From the NCBI GenBank assembly GCA_030704615.1, contig CM060734.1, forward strand, positions 11,966,001-12,030,000: a stretch of 64,000 nt of DNA, in the 5' to 3' direction. Shown here in pieces: positions 9,973-22,665 of the stretch. Made by a program: the position numbers and the translations under genes. This stretch comes from Takakia lepidozioides. Taxonomy: Eukaryota; Streptophyta; Takakiopsida; Takakiales; Takakiaceae. The notes under the pieces were generated by a model that saw only the letters and a program-made list of their open reading frames with translations, did no database searches and was not told the DNA's origin. Every line of letters begins with the position of its first letter. Within the stretch, counting starts at the first letter, position 1.

Positions 9973-12900
9973 TTACAAGGTAGCTTCTGGCCGCCAGAGT
10001 TTCTTTTGCATGACAAGCAGCTCCTCCTCATCCTTGGAGTACGAGAGACTGACCTCCCAGTGCATAGACCTCATGATCTCTTCTACCTTTTTCAAGACAT
10101 GCGTTTTATCACGGAAGATCGCCCAGCCATCTGGCCGCAAGATCCGGTCCATCTCTATTGCCAAATTCACAATGCTGCATCTGCAGCCAAAGATGAGAAA
10201 AAATCTTAATCAATTGAGTACCAGCAATAACAAAGGGCCACATAAACCAAAGCAACTTTATTCTCTCACTTCATTTCTGTAAACTTCGTAGTCCTCACTA
10301 AATTCTGTCACAACACACTAGGTGTCACAAATTGTGTGTAAAAATGTAAAAATGGACAGAGGAGAAAGAAGTTGGAAACCCAAAACATACGAGCCTTTAA
10401 AGTATCCTTAACTTTAATAGGTATGCCTAGTCCCTTATGATAGGGCACCTCAAGAAACTACCAATAGTACACTAGACCCACTCGGACAGGTCACAAAGGT
10501 TTTGAGACCCTCAGCGATCATATTCAAAAGTGGCCCCCCAATACTACTAAGAATGACAACAAAAATCCCTCGAGAGTACTTCAACTATGACAACTATTGG
10601 ATCATTTCCAGTCAGAATTGAACCATCATATGCAGGACATGGAATAGAGGCTGCAGAGTGGAAGAGGGGGGCAGCTCACTTCTCCATGATAGAGCTGAAG
10701 AGGTGGTCGGCATGCAGCAGGTCGTAGGAGCGGGGATAGGTGCTGTGGGGCTCACACCAATCATGATACATTCCTATCAGACCTCTGTTGAAGATGATTG
10801 GAAGTGTGTCCGGCTCACTTGTGGGCACTATGTTCATCACCCACACTGGTTGCGCTATAAGAGCAGCTGCAAATCTGCTCAAAAGAACCATTTCAGAACC
10901 TTAGACTTCACGTCATTTGACAGCAAGACAAAAAAATGTGTCACTATCGCTTCTGCTCAGAATCGAAGGCTAATTTATGGAACATTCATTCCAACAATAG
11001 CAGAAATTTCCCTAGGGGACAGATCGTGTTCCACAAAACATAAAACTTGTGTGGCTTTCTCTCTTTAGTCAAGGACCTCTGATGTTATGATTGGGGGCTC
11101 ATTCTCTGGACCTAGTTCATCCTATAAGGGTCTAGTCAAACCAGAAATAAATATACTTAATCTCCGCATTCAGAAATTGTGCCTGATGGGATAAGGGTCA
11201 GCCAAACCAGAAATGAATATCTAATTTCCACCCAGTTCAGGGCACAAGCATGTCAACACCTTTTACATACAAAGCCAACAAGCCACCTGTAACTCTGGGT
11301 ATCTTGGCAGAGCTTAACATGGGATGTGACTTCTAGATAGGACGAAATCGCCCAGGATTCTGGGAATTTGCGACAGTAGACTTACCCGCCATAGCCCGCC
11401 TTCATATCCATGATGTTGCGAAGAACTGTCCAGTCCAAAACCGTAATGTATGACTTATCAATCACATGCTTCCAATGGTCTGTGTCTGTTCTAAAGTCTT
11501 CAGCAGCCGGCTTACCATAGAGACCATTGACAGAGTTACTTAGCCAAGCAGGCGTAGCCTCCACTCGCAATGGCCAGTCTGCTGGCCAACTCGAACGAGC
11601 ATCATCCCCTGTTGGTATTCTGTGGATACATGCCTTCATCGGCACATACCTGTAATTCACACTCCCATTTGTTAGCTACATTTGGTCCCTGTCCCTGCAT
11701 CTGTCTATCTTTGTTCAAAAGGGGGTGAGATCCAAGTTGCCCTTCCAATGCACGCACACCAGCACATAAAATTTGTGGTGGGAGGTACCAAAGGACTGTT
11801 CCCCTCAACTGCTATGACTACCCTTGAGGTCATAGCACTTACAGGACACAAACTCCTGGATAATATTATGGGGTGTGCAATCATTACAGAATGAAACTCA
11901 GCATAAGTATAGAGCTCACAAACAGCTGGAGATAATCCATGACAGAAAAATGAAGCTTCGCTGGAAAACATTTTAGTGATTCCAGAACTGCTGATGTAAC
12001 GGTTATATTTATACTGCATGTGGCAGTGATTGTACTGCCGGTCGCACTTGTTATAATAGGAGGAACGTGGCCCTTTGATTTCCACAGATGTTACACATTC
12101 ACACAGTGGGACCAGAGGTGCAGAGGCGCGACAGTCATCAAGAGAGAGTGAGGTTTCTTGTGGAAAGGAGAACAGGCTTATGTGTATAACTGGGTGTATG
12201 TCTCTACTGTGCTGTAAAGCAATTCGAAGTCCATTTGCTGATATGATCTTCCAACAGCTTGGGAAGCTCCTTGTCACTAAATGTGATCACTTTCACCGAC
12301 AGGGCTGCAGCTCTGAAAGTCGACCAAGTAGGCTCATCCAAAAACCTAAAGCAGCATCATGCAGTTGCATGTAGGACTCACCAGGCAGCATCGGCATTGT
12401 CATCCTCACAAAAGGGGGGGTTGGAATCTTTGCGTTGATCATAAAGCACATTGTCCTTGGGTTTCTGAAAGATTGCAACCCCAATTCCAGTTGTAGGATC
12501 TCTCCTCTTAGCCAGCAAATTCCAGGATATATTTGCCGCCACGGCAATTGTATCTGCAACATGCACACATAGCAAGTGATTTTATTTCCAGTTCTGTACC
12601 TCTTTCCCTTGCCTGAAATTTAGTATTTTATCGGCAAACCAAAAGAAGACAAGTATCTTTGACATAGAAAACAACTTTTTTTTGTTAGAAAGTCTTGATA
12701 GTCACGGGTAAAGATTGATTTAAACCTTTCCAGATTTGCTTGTCTTCTTCTTCCTTCAGGTACACGGGTGTTGCAGACCAAACAAAAAACCCTCCTGGCC
12801 TTAGTACCCGATTCAATTCCAGAAGCAGCATGCCATCTGTTCAAAAAGTAGCAGTGGGAAATTAATAATTGAAACTAAGCAACGAAATTGACCTAAAATA

Positions 12901-15097
12901 TTAAGAGCAGTACAATCACACCCACAGAATTATGGCAATAAGTGTCTCTCTCAGCCTTTTTCTTACTTTAGTGGTAGTTCCAGCAGAACCGCATTTGTCA
13001 AGCTAGAGGTCTAGAGGAGCAGTGCTGGGATCAACCCCATGCTTTCTAGTATGATGATAATGCCAGCACATATATCAAAACACAATTCCCTATAGCACAT
13101 TATCAGCTGTGCAAGATTAAGTGCCACCTCCTTAGTGTGCAACACAAACGGAACCTGTTCAATCTAGAATCCCCACTTGCTACATGGACATAATTAATAA
13201 TGAAATGTCAAACCTTTATCATTCGTACATATTCTATCCAAACACATCCTTGCAGCTTTTGAGCTCAGACAGTTACAGCAGATAATTTGAACTTCTTGAA
13301 CTAGAAAGGATGCTGGTACAGAAGGAGAATGTACCATCAACATGCCATGGCACACGGCATCGGGCACAATGCACAACATCAAATACATTGCTGGGAAACA
13401 CCAGGCGTTGCGTGCCCATCACCGCTGAGAAAGCAGGAATGCCTCTCTCTAAGGCCAACTGCACTTGAGCTTCGTGCTCATCCTTAGGGGCAAATGACAT
13501 CGTAATGACATCCTTTTCGAACAGGTAGCCCCCAAAGCTCGCCACTCCACAGCCAACATCTAGTAATACCCGTGTGTGCTTTCCCCAGGCTATATCTGGC
13601 ATGACCTGGTAGGAGGGAGAAAAATGCATGTTAGTCAACCGAACGGCGTCAGATTGAGTTCCAATTTTGTTGATACAGTTGGCAACCAGTATTGCCCTAA
13701 GATTTCAAGTTGTGGGGAACATAATGCCGGCTGGAGCTTCCCTGCAATCACCACTAGAAGGGAGATAGAGAACAGAAAGGACCACTGTACTAATCTCATT
13801 GAAAGTTGTAGGGCACAGTCAGATGAAACCAGAAACCAAATACTGGAAAGGAATCCGGGTTCTCACCAACTGAATGAAGTCGATGTAATGCAACGCCCCA
13901 TTTTTGAATTGTGTTCCACCACCAGGAAACAGAAGCTTATTCCCAGATTTCTTAACCCAATTTTGGTCTTTCTTGTATGAGACCAGTCCTTGATGTGGCA
14001 CATTATGAAACCACACCTGCACCATACAGTGTGCGAAAAGTAAACCCAGTGAAGAAGGTGGCAGACCCCTGCCTGGAATCCCAGCAGATGAACCACACAA
14101 GGATTTATAAGCATGAAACCCAGAATGCTGGTTTAATTACTTGCTAAGAACTACTCATCACCACAACTGTTGAGATTCGGATTTGAAGGGTAAGGGAGCT
14201 CACTTCATCTCTGCTTTGTGGCCACCGAATAGGTATCTTGTAGCTCTTAGGTAAAGGAAGCAAGCACTTGTATAGATCTTTCTCAGAAGGACAATGCCGC
14301 TCCCTGTGCTCATAGTGGCTGTGAGTTGGCAGGCGGTCAACAGCCTGCTTGTTGTCCAGGCAAGGAATATAATCCTCAGCACCTTCCCATGGGCACATAC
14401 TCCACCTGTAGTTTTTGGCCTCTTTGGCATCCTGTTCGCCATCTGAAAGTGCTGCTACAGGAGCCTCCTTAGAGGAATCTGGATTGGAATCTTTAGAGCT
14501 ATCATGACTAGTTGCCGCATTCTGGATTGTCGCTTTCTCATCCTTGGACTCTTCCGCCTGGGTGCCCCAGGTGGTGGCCACCTCCTTTTCAGTTGCCAGC
14601 TCTGCTCCCGTGGGGAGTTCATCGGGGAGCTTCGCGGCGTTCTCTGTCTTCTTGTTGGTACTTGTCTCAGATTCTTGGCTGGTTTCAGTAACAACATCAT
14701 GAAGGGCAAATTGATCATCTTGTCTTGCCTCTTGCTCAGTCTGTTTTACCTGCTTCTGTACTTCATCCTCGAGCGCCTTGTCCGCATTCCCCCCTCCATC
14801 ACCATCGCTATTTGGCTTTACACTTGTTGCCTTTGGGGGCTCATTGGCCACTTTTTCTTGACCAGTCTGTTGCGCATCCCTAGAGGCATCATCCTTCAAA
14901 ACCTGGGCTCCTGTCTCTGTCGTAGTAGTAGAGCTCACCTCATTCGCATTCAAGGTTTGAATGTTCTCCTGGACCTCCGCGGGCGCACTGTACAACCAGA
15001 CAGCGTACAAAAAGACAGCGACGAAGAGACCACCCGCTACCATGAGGTAGAAAGCTGGCATCTTTCTCTCGGGCCGCAAAGGTTTTGGAAACGCCAT
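9973..15097 (-). CDS. Probable methyltransferase PMT24-27-type (DUF248 / Methyltransf_29), 8 exons
   Basis: Eight exons: 15097-14204, 14016-13867, 13605-13335, 12836-12726, 12553-12382, 11649-11386, 10874-10680, 10180-9973. All junctions are GT-AG and keep phase, giving 754 residues. Exon 1 encodes a short cytosolic tail, one membrane anchor (about residues 17-37, [19 protein letters not shown]) and a long acidic, lysine- and serine-rich stem. This is the layout of a Golgi type II protein. The catalytic part has [24 protein letters not shown] (SAM motif I), [51 protein letters not shown] and the closing [14 protein letters not shown]. Plant relatives (QUA2/TSD2 group) are linked to pectin and cell-wall assembly; the exact subgroup is inferred from stem length. 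All key motifs are intact. Confidence 0.92.
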
Positions 15098-18000
15098 GTC
15101 TGTGTGCTTGATTTCCCTTAGGCGCGACGAATAAGAGAAGTCAGCACAGATTTCGGTGACTACAAGGACCCTTCAAATATTCTCCTGGGTAGCTGGCTAC
15201 TATCATGGGTGTTACATAAGCCAGGATTAAGATGATATGTCCTTTGAGTTGTGGAGATCGATCTCATTCAAGAAAGAAAATCACTTCGTCTCTATCGATT
15301 AGGGCACAAATGGAGGACCCGCAGATTCGGAAATACGCAGTTACGCACCAAGTAATTCTTTCTTGAGAGAGATTGACCAGCAGGATATTTGCACTGCTTT
15401 TCTAGTCGTCCATGAGTTCTTCCAGGCATACTCATACAGAGCAGATACAAAGAACTCCAAGGAAACTTAGGGACAGTTAGAGATGAAAACGCAAAAGAGC
15501 GTGATACGAAACAGGCATTCCAAAGAAAAGGAATAGACAGAAGTAATGTGCAATACAACTAGAACATCGATAAAATAACCAGGAGTCAAATTGAGTGGTG
15601 TGCTCTGGTGATCTTAAGAAGTTGCAGTATATCTGATCCTAGTGCCAATGCAAAAAAACAACCACGAAGCACATAGATCCCTATGAAGAAGAAGTAGAAA
15701 GAGCATGCAGTCGAGCGCAAGTTGTAGTGTCAATACCAAACAAACAGAGCGGTGTAAGCTGCAGACAAAACGCTAACTCCCTCAGCTGGCGATTTTTCGG
15801 GAGCTCCTCAGCAGGATACAGAACTACGGGCACAGAACAAACACAACACCCCTCCTCTCCTCCATAGCTCAACTCCCCACAGCTGTGCAGCTCCCACATC
15901 AACGTCGCTGTGCAGTAGCACTACCTCTCCTCTCGGCACCTGCCCTCTGCGTATAGGGGCGAGTACCTACCCACCTCAATCCTCCTCTCTCCCTCGTACT
16001 ACCTCCCCAGCCTGCCACCCCCTCCAGGTCACTGCCTAGGGAGGCGACTTCAGAACCAGATTTCCTAGCCGAGTGCAGACAAACGCCTGGCACAAACACG
16101 GCCTAACCCCCGGTGATCCCAGGTGCTACAGTGTACTAGGTATCCTCTTCCAGGCAGAAATGCCTTAGATGCCAGTTTACAAGCCTCTCAAGTGATCAAG
16201 CCTCCCCTGCCCCCCTTCCTCCACCCAGGCCTTGGCTGTTGGGCGCCTTCAACTTTCAAGACCTTTCTAATAATATGTAGAGCAGTTTCATTTGGCCCGG
16301 TTTCTAGAGTGGTCCAGGATTTACTGTGGTCCAGGAATTAGAGGGTTTAGAGGGTTTGACGAATGAGGTGGCAGAGAGAGGGGTGTGGGTAGGGATAATT
16401 TAACTTGTGAGGTGTCAAACAAAGCCACAAAAAAAAAAAAAAAAAAAAAAAACACATGGCGGTGTAAGTCGGTGGGCCCCACGAATGTAGGGTGTGGGCC
16501 ATGTAGGTAGTCACTAGCTATTTTTAGTAGTTCAATAGTTGAGAGGGAGAGAGGGGACTCCAGCCCAAGCCTAAGAGGTCTCGCGGATGGCCTCAATAGT
16601 TGACTTTCTATATAGTTCTGCAGTTAGTTATAGCCGGCTTCACTAGTCACTAGTTGACTTTCTAAGATAGTTCTACTATTATGTCGGTTGGGTTTCAAGC
16701 AACTCACTAGTGGCTTCCAATTTGGAAAAGGGGGGGAAGTAGAGGGGTGTACCACAGATTTAGGATTAACCAGAAGAGGATTCACGCCCCTTCTTTTCAC
16801 ACTACACACTGTTCATGGCTGGAAATGTCTGTTTGTCTTAAAGAAGCCATTTATGATCATAGAAGGCTTAAGAACAAAATAAGAGCATTTCTTTACATAA
16901 AGAACATCACCAAAGCAGGGTTACGGACTGATATTTGGCAGCTTATACAACAGGGGGTAATCAGCTGCCCTATTTTGCACATCAAGTCACTTATTGACAC
17001 CATGTTTTTTGCCCCCTGATCTGTTTTAGACCTGGGGCTGGTGTGTAATTTCAATGACAGGGTAGAGTAATATTCCCACCTCTTATTCCATGCAGCATAT
17101 CATAATTGGGTATTTTTTATGGTGCTATAAAGAGCAAAGCCATATCCAGGAGAAACATAGAAACATTTGAGCCAAAGAAATGGAACTCATTCTTATCATA
17201 AGGTATCTAAATCTGACATAAGGCATCGGCTACAGGGGACCGGCAAACAAGAGTAATGTGCATTGACCGGATCATGTATTAGGTGTACACGTCTACTCCA
17301 GCAAGTTGTCTTACCGAGGCCTAGCTCAAAACTTCAGCATTCATAAGCCCTATAGATGTTCTATGCTTATCTCAGGTACCTTCAACAACTACTGGTTTTA
17401 GTAACAGTGTGAGTAGTTTTTTCCTATCTTCAGGGTATGCTAAGTTGGTTGTGGTTGTGGTTGTGGCATGGTCAGAGGAGTAGAGGGGAGCAGGCTTGGT
17501 GAGGGGCTTGATGCAGCTGGAGTGTTTGGGGTTGGCGAAGTTGCGGCTAGGGGCACTGGGATTGTCAAGCTTCTCAACAGGACTCCATTTCGTACAGGTT
17601 GAACAGACAAAACTCTCAAACCCGCGTGTAGCATGTTATCTCTATGAACCTATTGTAATTTACTTCAATCCTGAGTTTTGAAATTTCTCAACTTTCTCAA
17701 CTTTCTCAGCAGGACCATCCACTAATTAAAAGAAAGCTCAATAAGTAATATAATAAAGCGTAATGTTACAACAAATCTTTTTTCCTTCTTTCTTTATTGG
17801 CTCCTCCCTCAAGAGGAGACCACGCATCAGTGCCAAAATGGGGGAAGATCCTGATATGCCTTCACCGGAAAACACCCAAACTTCACATATATACCTTCAC
17901 TACTTAACATTGCTCTTGATATTAATGAGCATCAAATATTAATTTGTTTTTGTTTTTGTTTTTGTGAAATATATTCTTAACCAGTAACAGCCATTGGGAA

Positions 18001-18872
18001 ATGGCTGGAGACCAGTGAAAGCTTCTTCCCTTTCTTCCCTGCTCTCATGTTAGCAAAACCCTGGCTTTCGTCATCCTGCCCCTGGGAGCAGAGAGGAGTG
18101 TCATATGTACAGTTTGTGTGGGGAGCCTGGCCTTTGGACTTCCTAAAGAAGACTTGAGCGACTGTGCAAGGCCATCAACTTGTGCATAGTAAGTAGCTTC
18201 TTTATTGATCCTCCTATGGTTGTTGATATGGTCAGCCTTTGTGCTGTTTTTTACCTTCTCTACCCTTGTAATGGGCTGGGAGTGGTCCAATGCCCATGCA
18301 AAGTTTGACCTCCGTTCTAAGTTATATCTGAAACCCTCCAAATTAGGGCGGTCTACTCAGGAATATAGACAATATGGCTTGGATTTGCAGAGCATCCATC
18401 TATGTGTGGAGTGCTTCAACTGCTGGGCTACACAACAAGCTGAAGACCCGCAAGACCTAGGTTTCTATTTTGACCAAGTTATTATTGTGTGTGTTGATCT
18501 ATACTGTCATTTCGGTGAGTCCATGCAAATCTTCTACTGTGGCGGATTGCAGGGTGTGTAATATCAACTCCAGCAATCGTGTCAAGCAGTGTCTGTATAT
18601 ATGTTTGTATGTTTGTATTTGTATCGGAGGATATGTATGTTGTTCAGTACCACTTATTAGTCGAAATGGAAACCGGTCACTTGCAGCAGACCAAATTATT
18701 TCACATTTTCGAGGAGGGACTCAGAAATCAGGTCTGAAGTCTCAACCCTATTTTTTTTCTTTTCCATCTTTGTTATGTGTGTAATGCTCTCTCGGCCTTC
18801 CGTGGGCGTAAGAAATTTCTTGAATGGCAGAAGCATTCAGCTTTTAGGACTAGAAGTGTCGAGGGCAGCAAA
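15098..18872. other. Upstream of PMT; no gene recognised
   Basis: The first few hundred bases should contain the PMT 5' UTR and promoter; no TATA box stands out. Beyond that there is unique-looking DNA with a GGTTGT run at 17448-17467, a TTTTTG run near 17946-17965 and a long A tract. The frame at 18205-18561 begins with a hydrophobic stretch but matches nothing and has no splice context. No repeats larger than microsatellites are visible. Confidence 0.45.
16426..16451 (+). repeat. Poly(A) tract
   Basis: About 26 consecutive A residues interrupted by nothing. It could be the tail of an old retroposed sequence lying to its left on the plus strand, or a plain homopolymer. No target duplication was found. 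Confidence 0.7.
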
Positions 18873-18942
18873 GGCGTGAGCAAAACCCGTGAGCAGATTC
18901 CCTTATCCGTGAGCAGATTCCCCCAAGTGTGAGCAGATTGTA
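18873..18942 (+). repeat. GTGAGCA motif cluster, left
   Basis: The words GTGAGCAAAA, GTGAGCAGATTCCC (twice) and GTGAGCAGATT follow at spacings of about 17-20 bases. The cluster stands directly left of the satellite array. The same word occurs in direct and inverted form right of the array. Confidence 0.6.
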
Positions 18943-18944
18943 AG

Positions 18945-20175
18945 CGTGATTGTCAACGCCACCTTCATCTGGGACATTCAGAAGGGAAAAAATAAAAATA
19001 ATTAAAAAAAAAATTTTGTTTTTTTGTTTTTTGGAGAACTTGCAAATGAACCCAACCCCTGCTTTGCAAGCAAAAGACCTGGCGTTGACCCAGCATGGAT
19101 TTCTGGTCACCTGGAAGAAGGACATGACAACGAATCATAAGCCGAGCAATTTGTAGATGCCATTCACCCCAAATAGCACACCAGAAGACCAGCCAGATTA
19201 AGGTGTTGTTGACGACACCTTAATCTGGCACATTCGGGGAAAATAAAAATATAAAAATATAAAAATATTATTAATTTTGAAAACTTGCAAATGAACCCAG
19301 CTTTGTTTTGCAACAAAAGACCTGGTGTTTACCCAGCATGGATTTCTGGTCACCTAGAAGAAGGACATGACAACGAATCATAAGCCGAGTAATTTGTAGA
19401 TGTCATTCACCCCAAATGGCACACCAAAAGACCAGCCAAATAAAGGTATCGTTGACAACACCTTAATCTGGCACATTCGGGAAAAAATAAAATAAAATAA
19501 AATAAAATAAATAAAAACCTAATGAACCCAACCCTTGCTTTGCAAGCAAAAGACCTGGCGTTTACCCAACATGGATTTCTGGTCACATAGAAGAAGGACA
19601 TGACAATGAATCATAAGTTATGTGGTCCGAGCAATTTGTAGATGCCATTCACCCCAAATAACCCACCAGAAGACTAGCCAGATTAAGGTGTCGTTGACAA
19701 CACCTTACTCAGGCACATTCGGGAAAAAATAAAATAAAAATAAAAATTGGAAAACTTGCAAATGAACCCAACCCCTGCTTTGCAAACAAAAGACTAGCGT
19801 TTACCCAGCATGGATTTCTGGTCACATGGAAGAATGATATGACAACGAATCATAAGTTATGTAGTCCGAGCAATTTGTTGATGCCATTCACCCCAAATAA
19901 CACACCAGAAGACTAGCCAGATTAAGGTAGATTAAGGTGTCGTTGACGACACCTTAATCTGGCACATTCGGGGAAAAATAAAATATATATTTTTATTTTA
20001 TTTTATTTTTGAAAAACTTGCAAATGAACCCAACCCCTGTTTTGCAAGCAAAAGACCTGGCGTTTACTCAGCATGGATTTCTGGTCACATGGAAGAAGGA
20101 CATGACAACAAATCATAAGTTACGTGGTCCGAACAATTTATAGATGTCATTCACCCCAAATAGCACACCAGAAGA
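18945..20175 (+). repeat. Satellite-like tandem array, unit ~241-263 bp, about five copies
   Basis: The marker GGCACATTCGGG (GGGACATTCAGA in the first copy) recurs at about 18966, 19228, 19469, 19711 and 19962, giving spacings of 241-263. Each unit contains an A/T-only AAAATAAAA stretch of varying length, ACTTGCAAATGAACCCA, AAAAGACCTGGCGTTTACC, a block ending AACGAATCATAAG, and TTCACCCCAAATA. At the unit boundary is an inverted repeat: AGATTAAGGTGTCGT, TG, then its exact complement (best at 19930-19961). The copies differ by about 5-15 percent. No protein is encoded through the array. Confidence 0.85.
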
Positions 20176-20727
20176 CGTTACAGATGTCATGTTATACGGA
20201 GGCTGCAACTTGCAAATTTAGTCTCCTCTCTTCTCCCCCTCATGTGCTTTACGACAGAGAGGATTTTGTGCAGAGCAAGGCTAGTGTCTTCATAGACAGT
20301 TCTGCCTTCGTTTTGGACTCCGACTCCAGTAGCAGTGGATATTCTTCGTCGGAATGAATCGACTGTTTTCAAACGATTTATATTAAAGCACCAAACGGCC
20401 TCTCCACCTTCTTTGCAATTGGGTGTCAGCATCTCTCTCGACTTAGGATACCTGGTGAAAGGACAACCACAACCCTCTGCAGTTGGTAGAGGTTCACTCT
20501 GGAGCTCGGGGGATTTGGCAACCACTACTCAAAAATGCTTTTTAATTTTGCATTCAACCACAAACTACATTCATCCATATGCCATTCGTCCAACATACAT
20601 TCATCGCCCATTCATCCATCATTCATCCGTCATTAATCCATAACGATGAATTGATATGTATGTTATACTGGACACTACCCGCAGTAATAGGTCCTCTAAG
20701 CCAAATAGGTGTCCGCGGTTATAGGTG
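20176..20727. other. Right flank of the satellite; possible coding scrap
   Basis: The plus-strand frame 20190-20357 ends in a serine/aspartate-rich tail (VLDSDSSSSGYSSSE, stop) and looks protein-like. It has no recognised family and no partner exon nearby. Short CATTCATC repeats follow at 20565-20640. It may be a stray 3' exon; confidence is low. Confidence 0.3.
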
Positions 20728-20800
20728 AGCACATCCAGAAGCGTGAGCAGAATTATGCTCACGGAATTTTTTGCTCACGGATTCTGTTCACGGTTTAGCA
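20728..20800. repeat. GTGAGCA motif cluster, right, partly palindromic
   Basis: GTGAGCACAT, CGTGAGCAGAATT, ATGCTCACGGAATT, TTGCTCACGGATTC and TTCACGG follow in 70 bases, with the middle pair forming an inverted repeat. Together with the left cluster this brackets the satellite array, as subterminal repeats bracket some DNA transposons. Confidence 0.55.
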
Positions 20801-21690
20801 ATCCCCAGAAGTGCCTGGCAGCCTATCTGCACAAGGCACATCTTCTTGGAGTGACATTTCTTGCTCTACTTTCTGCCATTTCTTTCTTTCTTCTCTCTCC
20901 TTTCTCTCGTGCTTTGTTAGTATCCCTTGCGTATTGCTGCACTATTGGTAAAAACACTTGGAGATTAATTCTACATCAATGTACATAATTCATTCAGCAT
21001 CGGAAAGTTGCATAACGGTGCGAAATGGGGAGTCAACATGAGGTGGTAGGTCTTGGGTACCTCATTTTACCATAACTGCTTGATATCCAATGATGATCGG
21101 TATGTTCGGAACTAGCCAGACGTCCAATGGAGCTTGCAGAAAGTTAATTATACAAGATTTCAGGTGTACATCCCATAAACCCTAAGCATTGAATTTGAGA
21201 GATCAATTATCCAAGGAAATCATTCATGCAGATGTTATACCCAACTTGCGGCAAGAGGTGATAATATCGGCAGAACAGGGGCAGCCTCCACAAAATGGAA
21301 AGCAGTGGGGCGCTCTTTGCCAGCACCTCATTTTGTGTGGGCTCTCTAAATTCTGGATAGACACCCCCTCTCTCAATTGCTTGTGGTTTGTTATGGTTGG
21401 ACCAACCATCACCATTATCTGTTTTGCTGCCACCATTGGAGAGAGAGCATTGGACTGTTGACAGGATTATTATTGGGAAGACCATGGTATTTCAGATTTC
21501 AGTATTTCAGTATTTCAGCCAGATTTTTAGCAAGTCCCTCAATATTTCAGCTAGTTATTCTCAATATTTTAGTTAGTATTTCAACAAGCATTTCAATATT
21601 TCAATAATTAAATATCATTTTTGCATTATCATACATGATTACTTAATTCATACATCAATAAAGTTCTGCCAGGCCCTGAGTCTGTTCCAG
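20801..21690. other. Intergenic; TATTTCA-rich stretch at its end
   Basis: No gene was recognised. From 21487 to 21610 the word ATTTCAG/ATATTTCA recurs about ten times, a degenerate short tandem repeat. Frames at 21189-21461 (+) and 21207-21485 (-) overlap each other and carry no motif. Confidence 0.4.
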
Positions 21691-21935
21691 TGTTGTGCGG
21701 GTCCGGGTTTTGACCGCGGGTACCCGGCGGGTTAGGATCCGGGTTACCCGGACCTGGACCCGGACCCGTGCTATCACCAAAAACCCGGACCCTGTTCCGG
21801 GTTCATTTTAGAAATGGACCTGGGTCCGGACCTCGGACCCGCCTGGTGGGTCCAGAACCCGTTCAACCCGCTACCCGCAGGGCCAATGTAGCGGGTCAGG
21901 GTCCAGTGGGCTGCCCAAAATGTTGCGTGTGTGTG
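21691..21935. mobile_element. CCGGGT/ACCCGG-rich end resembling an hAT-type terminus
   Basis: CAGTGTTGTGCGGGTCCGGG begins a GC-rich stretch made of interleaved GGGTCCGGGT, TACCCGG and GGACCCG words in both orientations. It contrasts sharply with the AT-rich DNA on its left. Plant Ac-like hAT elements often end in CAGNGTTG followed by repeated (C/G)GGGTC words. Only one end is visible and no 8-bp duplication was found, so it may be a single decayed terminus or a foldback sequence. Confidence 0.4.
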
Positions 21936-21959
21936 TGTTATATGACGTAGGTAGTACGT

Positions 21960-22380
21960 AGCTTTTGAAATGGAGTGAAATAGAAACTGGTGGGAGAGAT
22001 GGGGTACGAGATGATCCAGAAGAGGCAGAAGAGGGGTTGGTTGTGGGTTCATGGATGCGCTGTTATGTAGAGAATAGGTAACATTTTTGATGGGATGGAA
22101 TAGAAGTTGGTGAGAGAAAATGTGGGAGAGCTGGTACATAGATCTAGTATGCGGAGAGTTTAGAAGCATGAGATGTCCGTGACAGTATGGGGATAGCCAA
22201 AGACTATTCGAGGGGAAGGAATTTCCTAGAGCACCTTGGCACGAGACGTGTGATGCGCATGGACACCCTGTAGTGTGTATTAGGAACTGGTGATAGAGAG
22301 TGAATGAGAATTGGTACATAGAAGGTATACGTGGAGTTGTTAATGGGTGGAGGATGGGTATGCATAGGGCAGAGCGATGA
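21960..22380 (-). repeat. Three diverged tandem repeats left of LINE A copy 2
   Basis: Three segments starting near 21968, 22088 and 22272 share the words AATAGAA(G/A)(C/T)TGGTG(A/G)GAGA and GGTACATAGA. On the minus strand they read as related frames (SHQFLFHS, SHQLLFHP, YHQFLIHT). It may be a promoter-like 5' repeat of the adjacent LINE or an unrelated minisatellite. Confidence 0.45.
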
Positions 22381-22628
22381 GAGTAATGTAATGCACCACC
22401 CATGCACCCCATCCCACTCTCTCATAATGCAGCATCCCGGCCCGCGAGCAAGTAACGGCTCTCATGCCCCCTACTTTCAACCCACTATGTACACCTATCC
22501 GGTACTACTCGTTCAAAACCACATCCAAACTACCCAGGCTCCCACAAGCACCACGCGAACATGGATTACTTTCATTCATCCAACCCATATAAATAATTGC
22601 AACCTATCTCATCAACACCTTTACCATA

Positions 22629-22629
22629 T

Positions 22630-22661
<32 letters not shown>
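22629..22661 (+). repeat. (AT)n microsatellite in LINE A copy 2 leader
   Basis: About 16 AT units. They remain in frame with the leader ORF, which reads an alternating isoleucine-tyrosine run here. Confidence 0.85.

Positions 22662-22665
<4 letters not shown>

Noticed and set aside
12960-13060. Second SINE or tRNA in PMT intron 3
   Set aside because: GCTGGGATCAACCCC resembles a B box, but the A box and fold are missing; kept as ordinary intron.
14504-15121. 205-codon plus-strand frame
   Set aside because: It lies antisense to PMT exon 1, has no motif, and follows the codon bias of the real gene in mirror.
18205-18561. 118-codon frame with hydrophobic start
   Set aside because: Looks like a signal anchor, but there is no homology, no conserved tail and no exon context.
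18945-20175. CRISPR-like array
   Set aside because: Units are about 245 bases and nearly identical throughout, with no short repeat and unique spacer pattern. This is a eukaryotic satellite.
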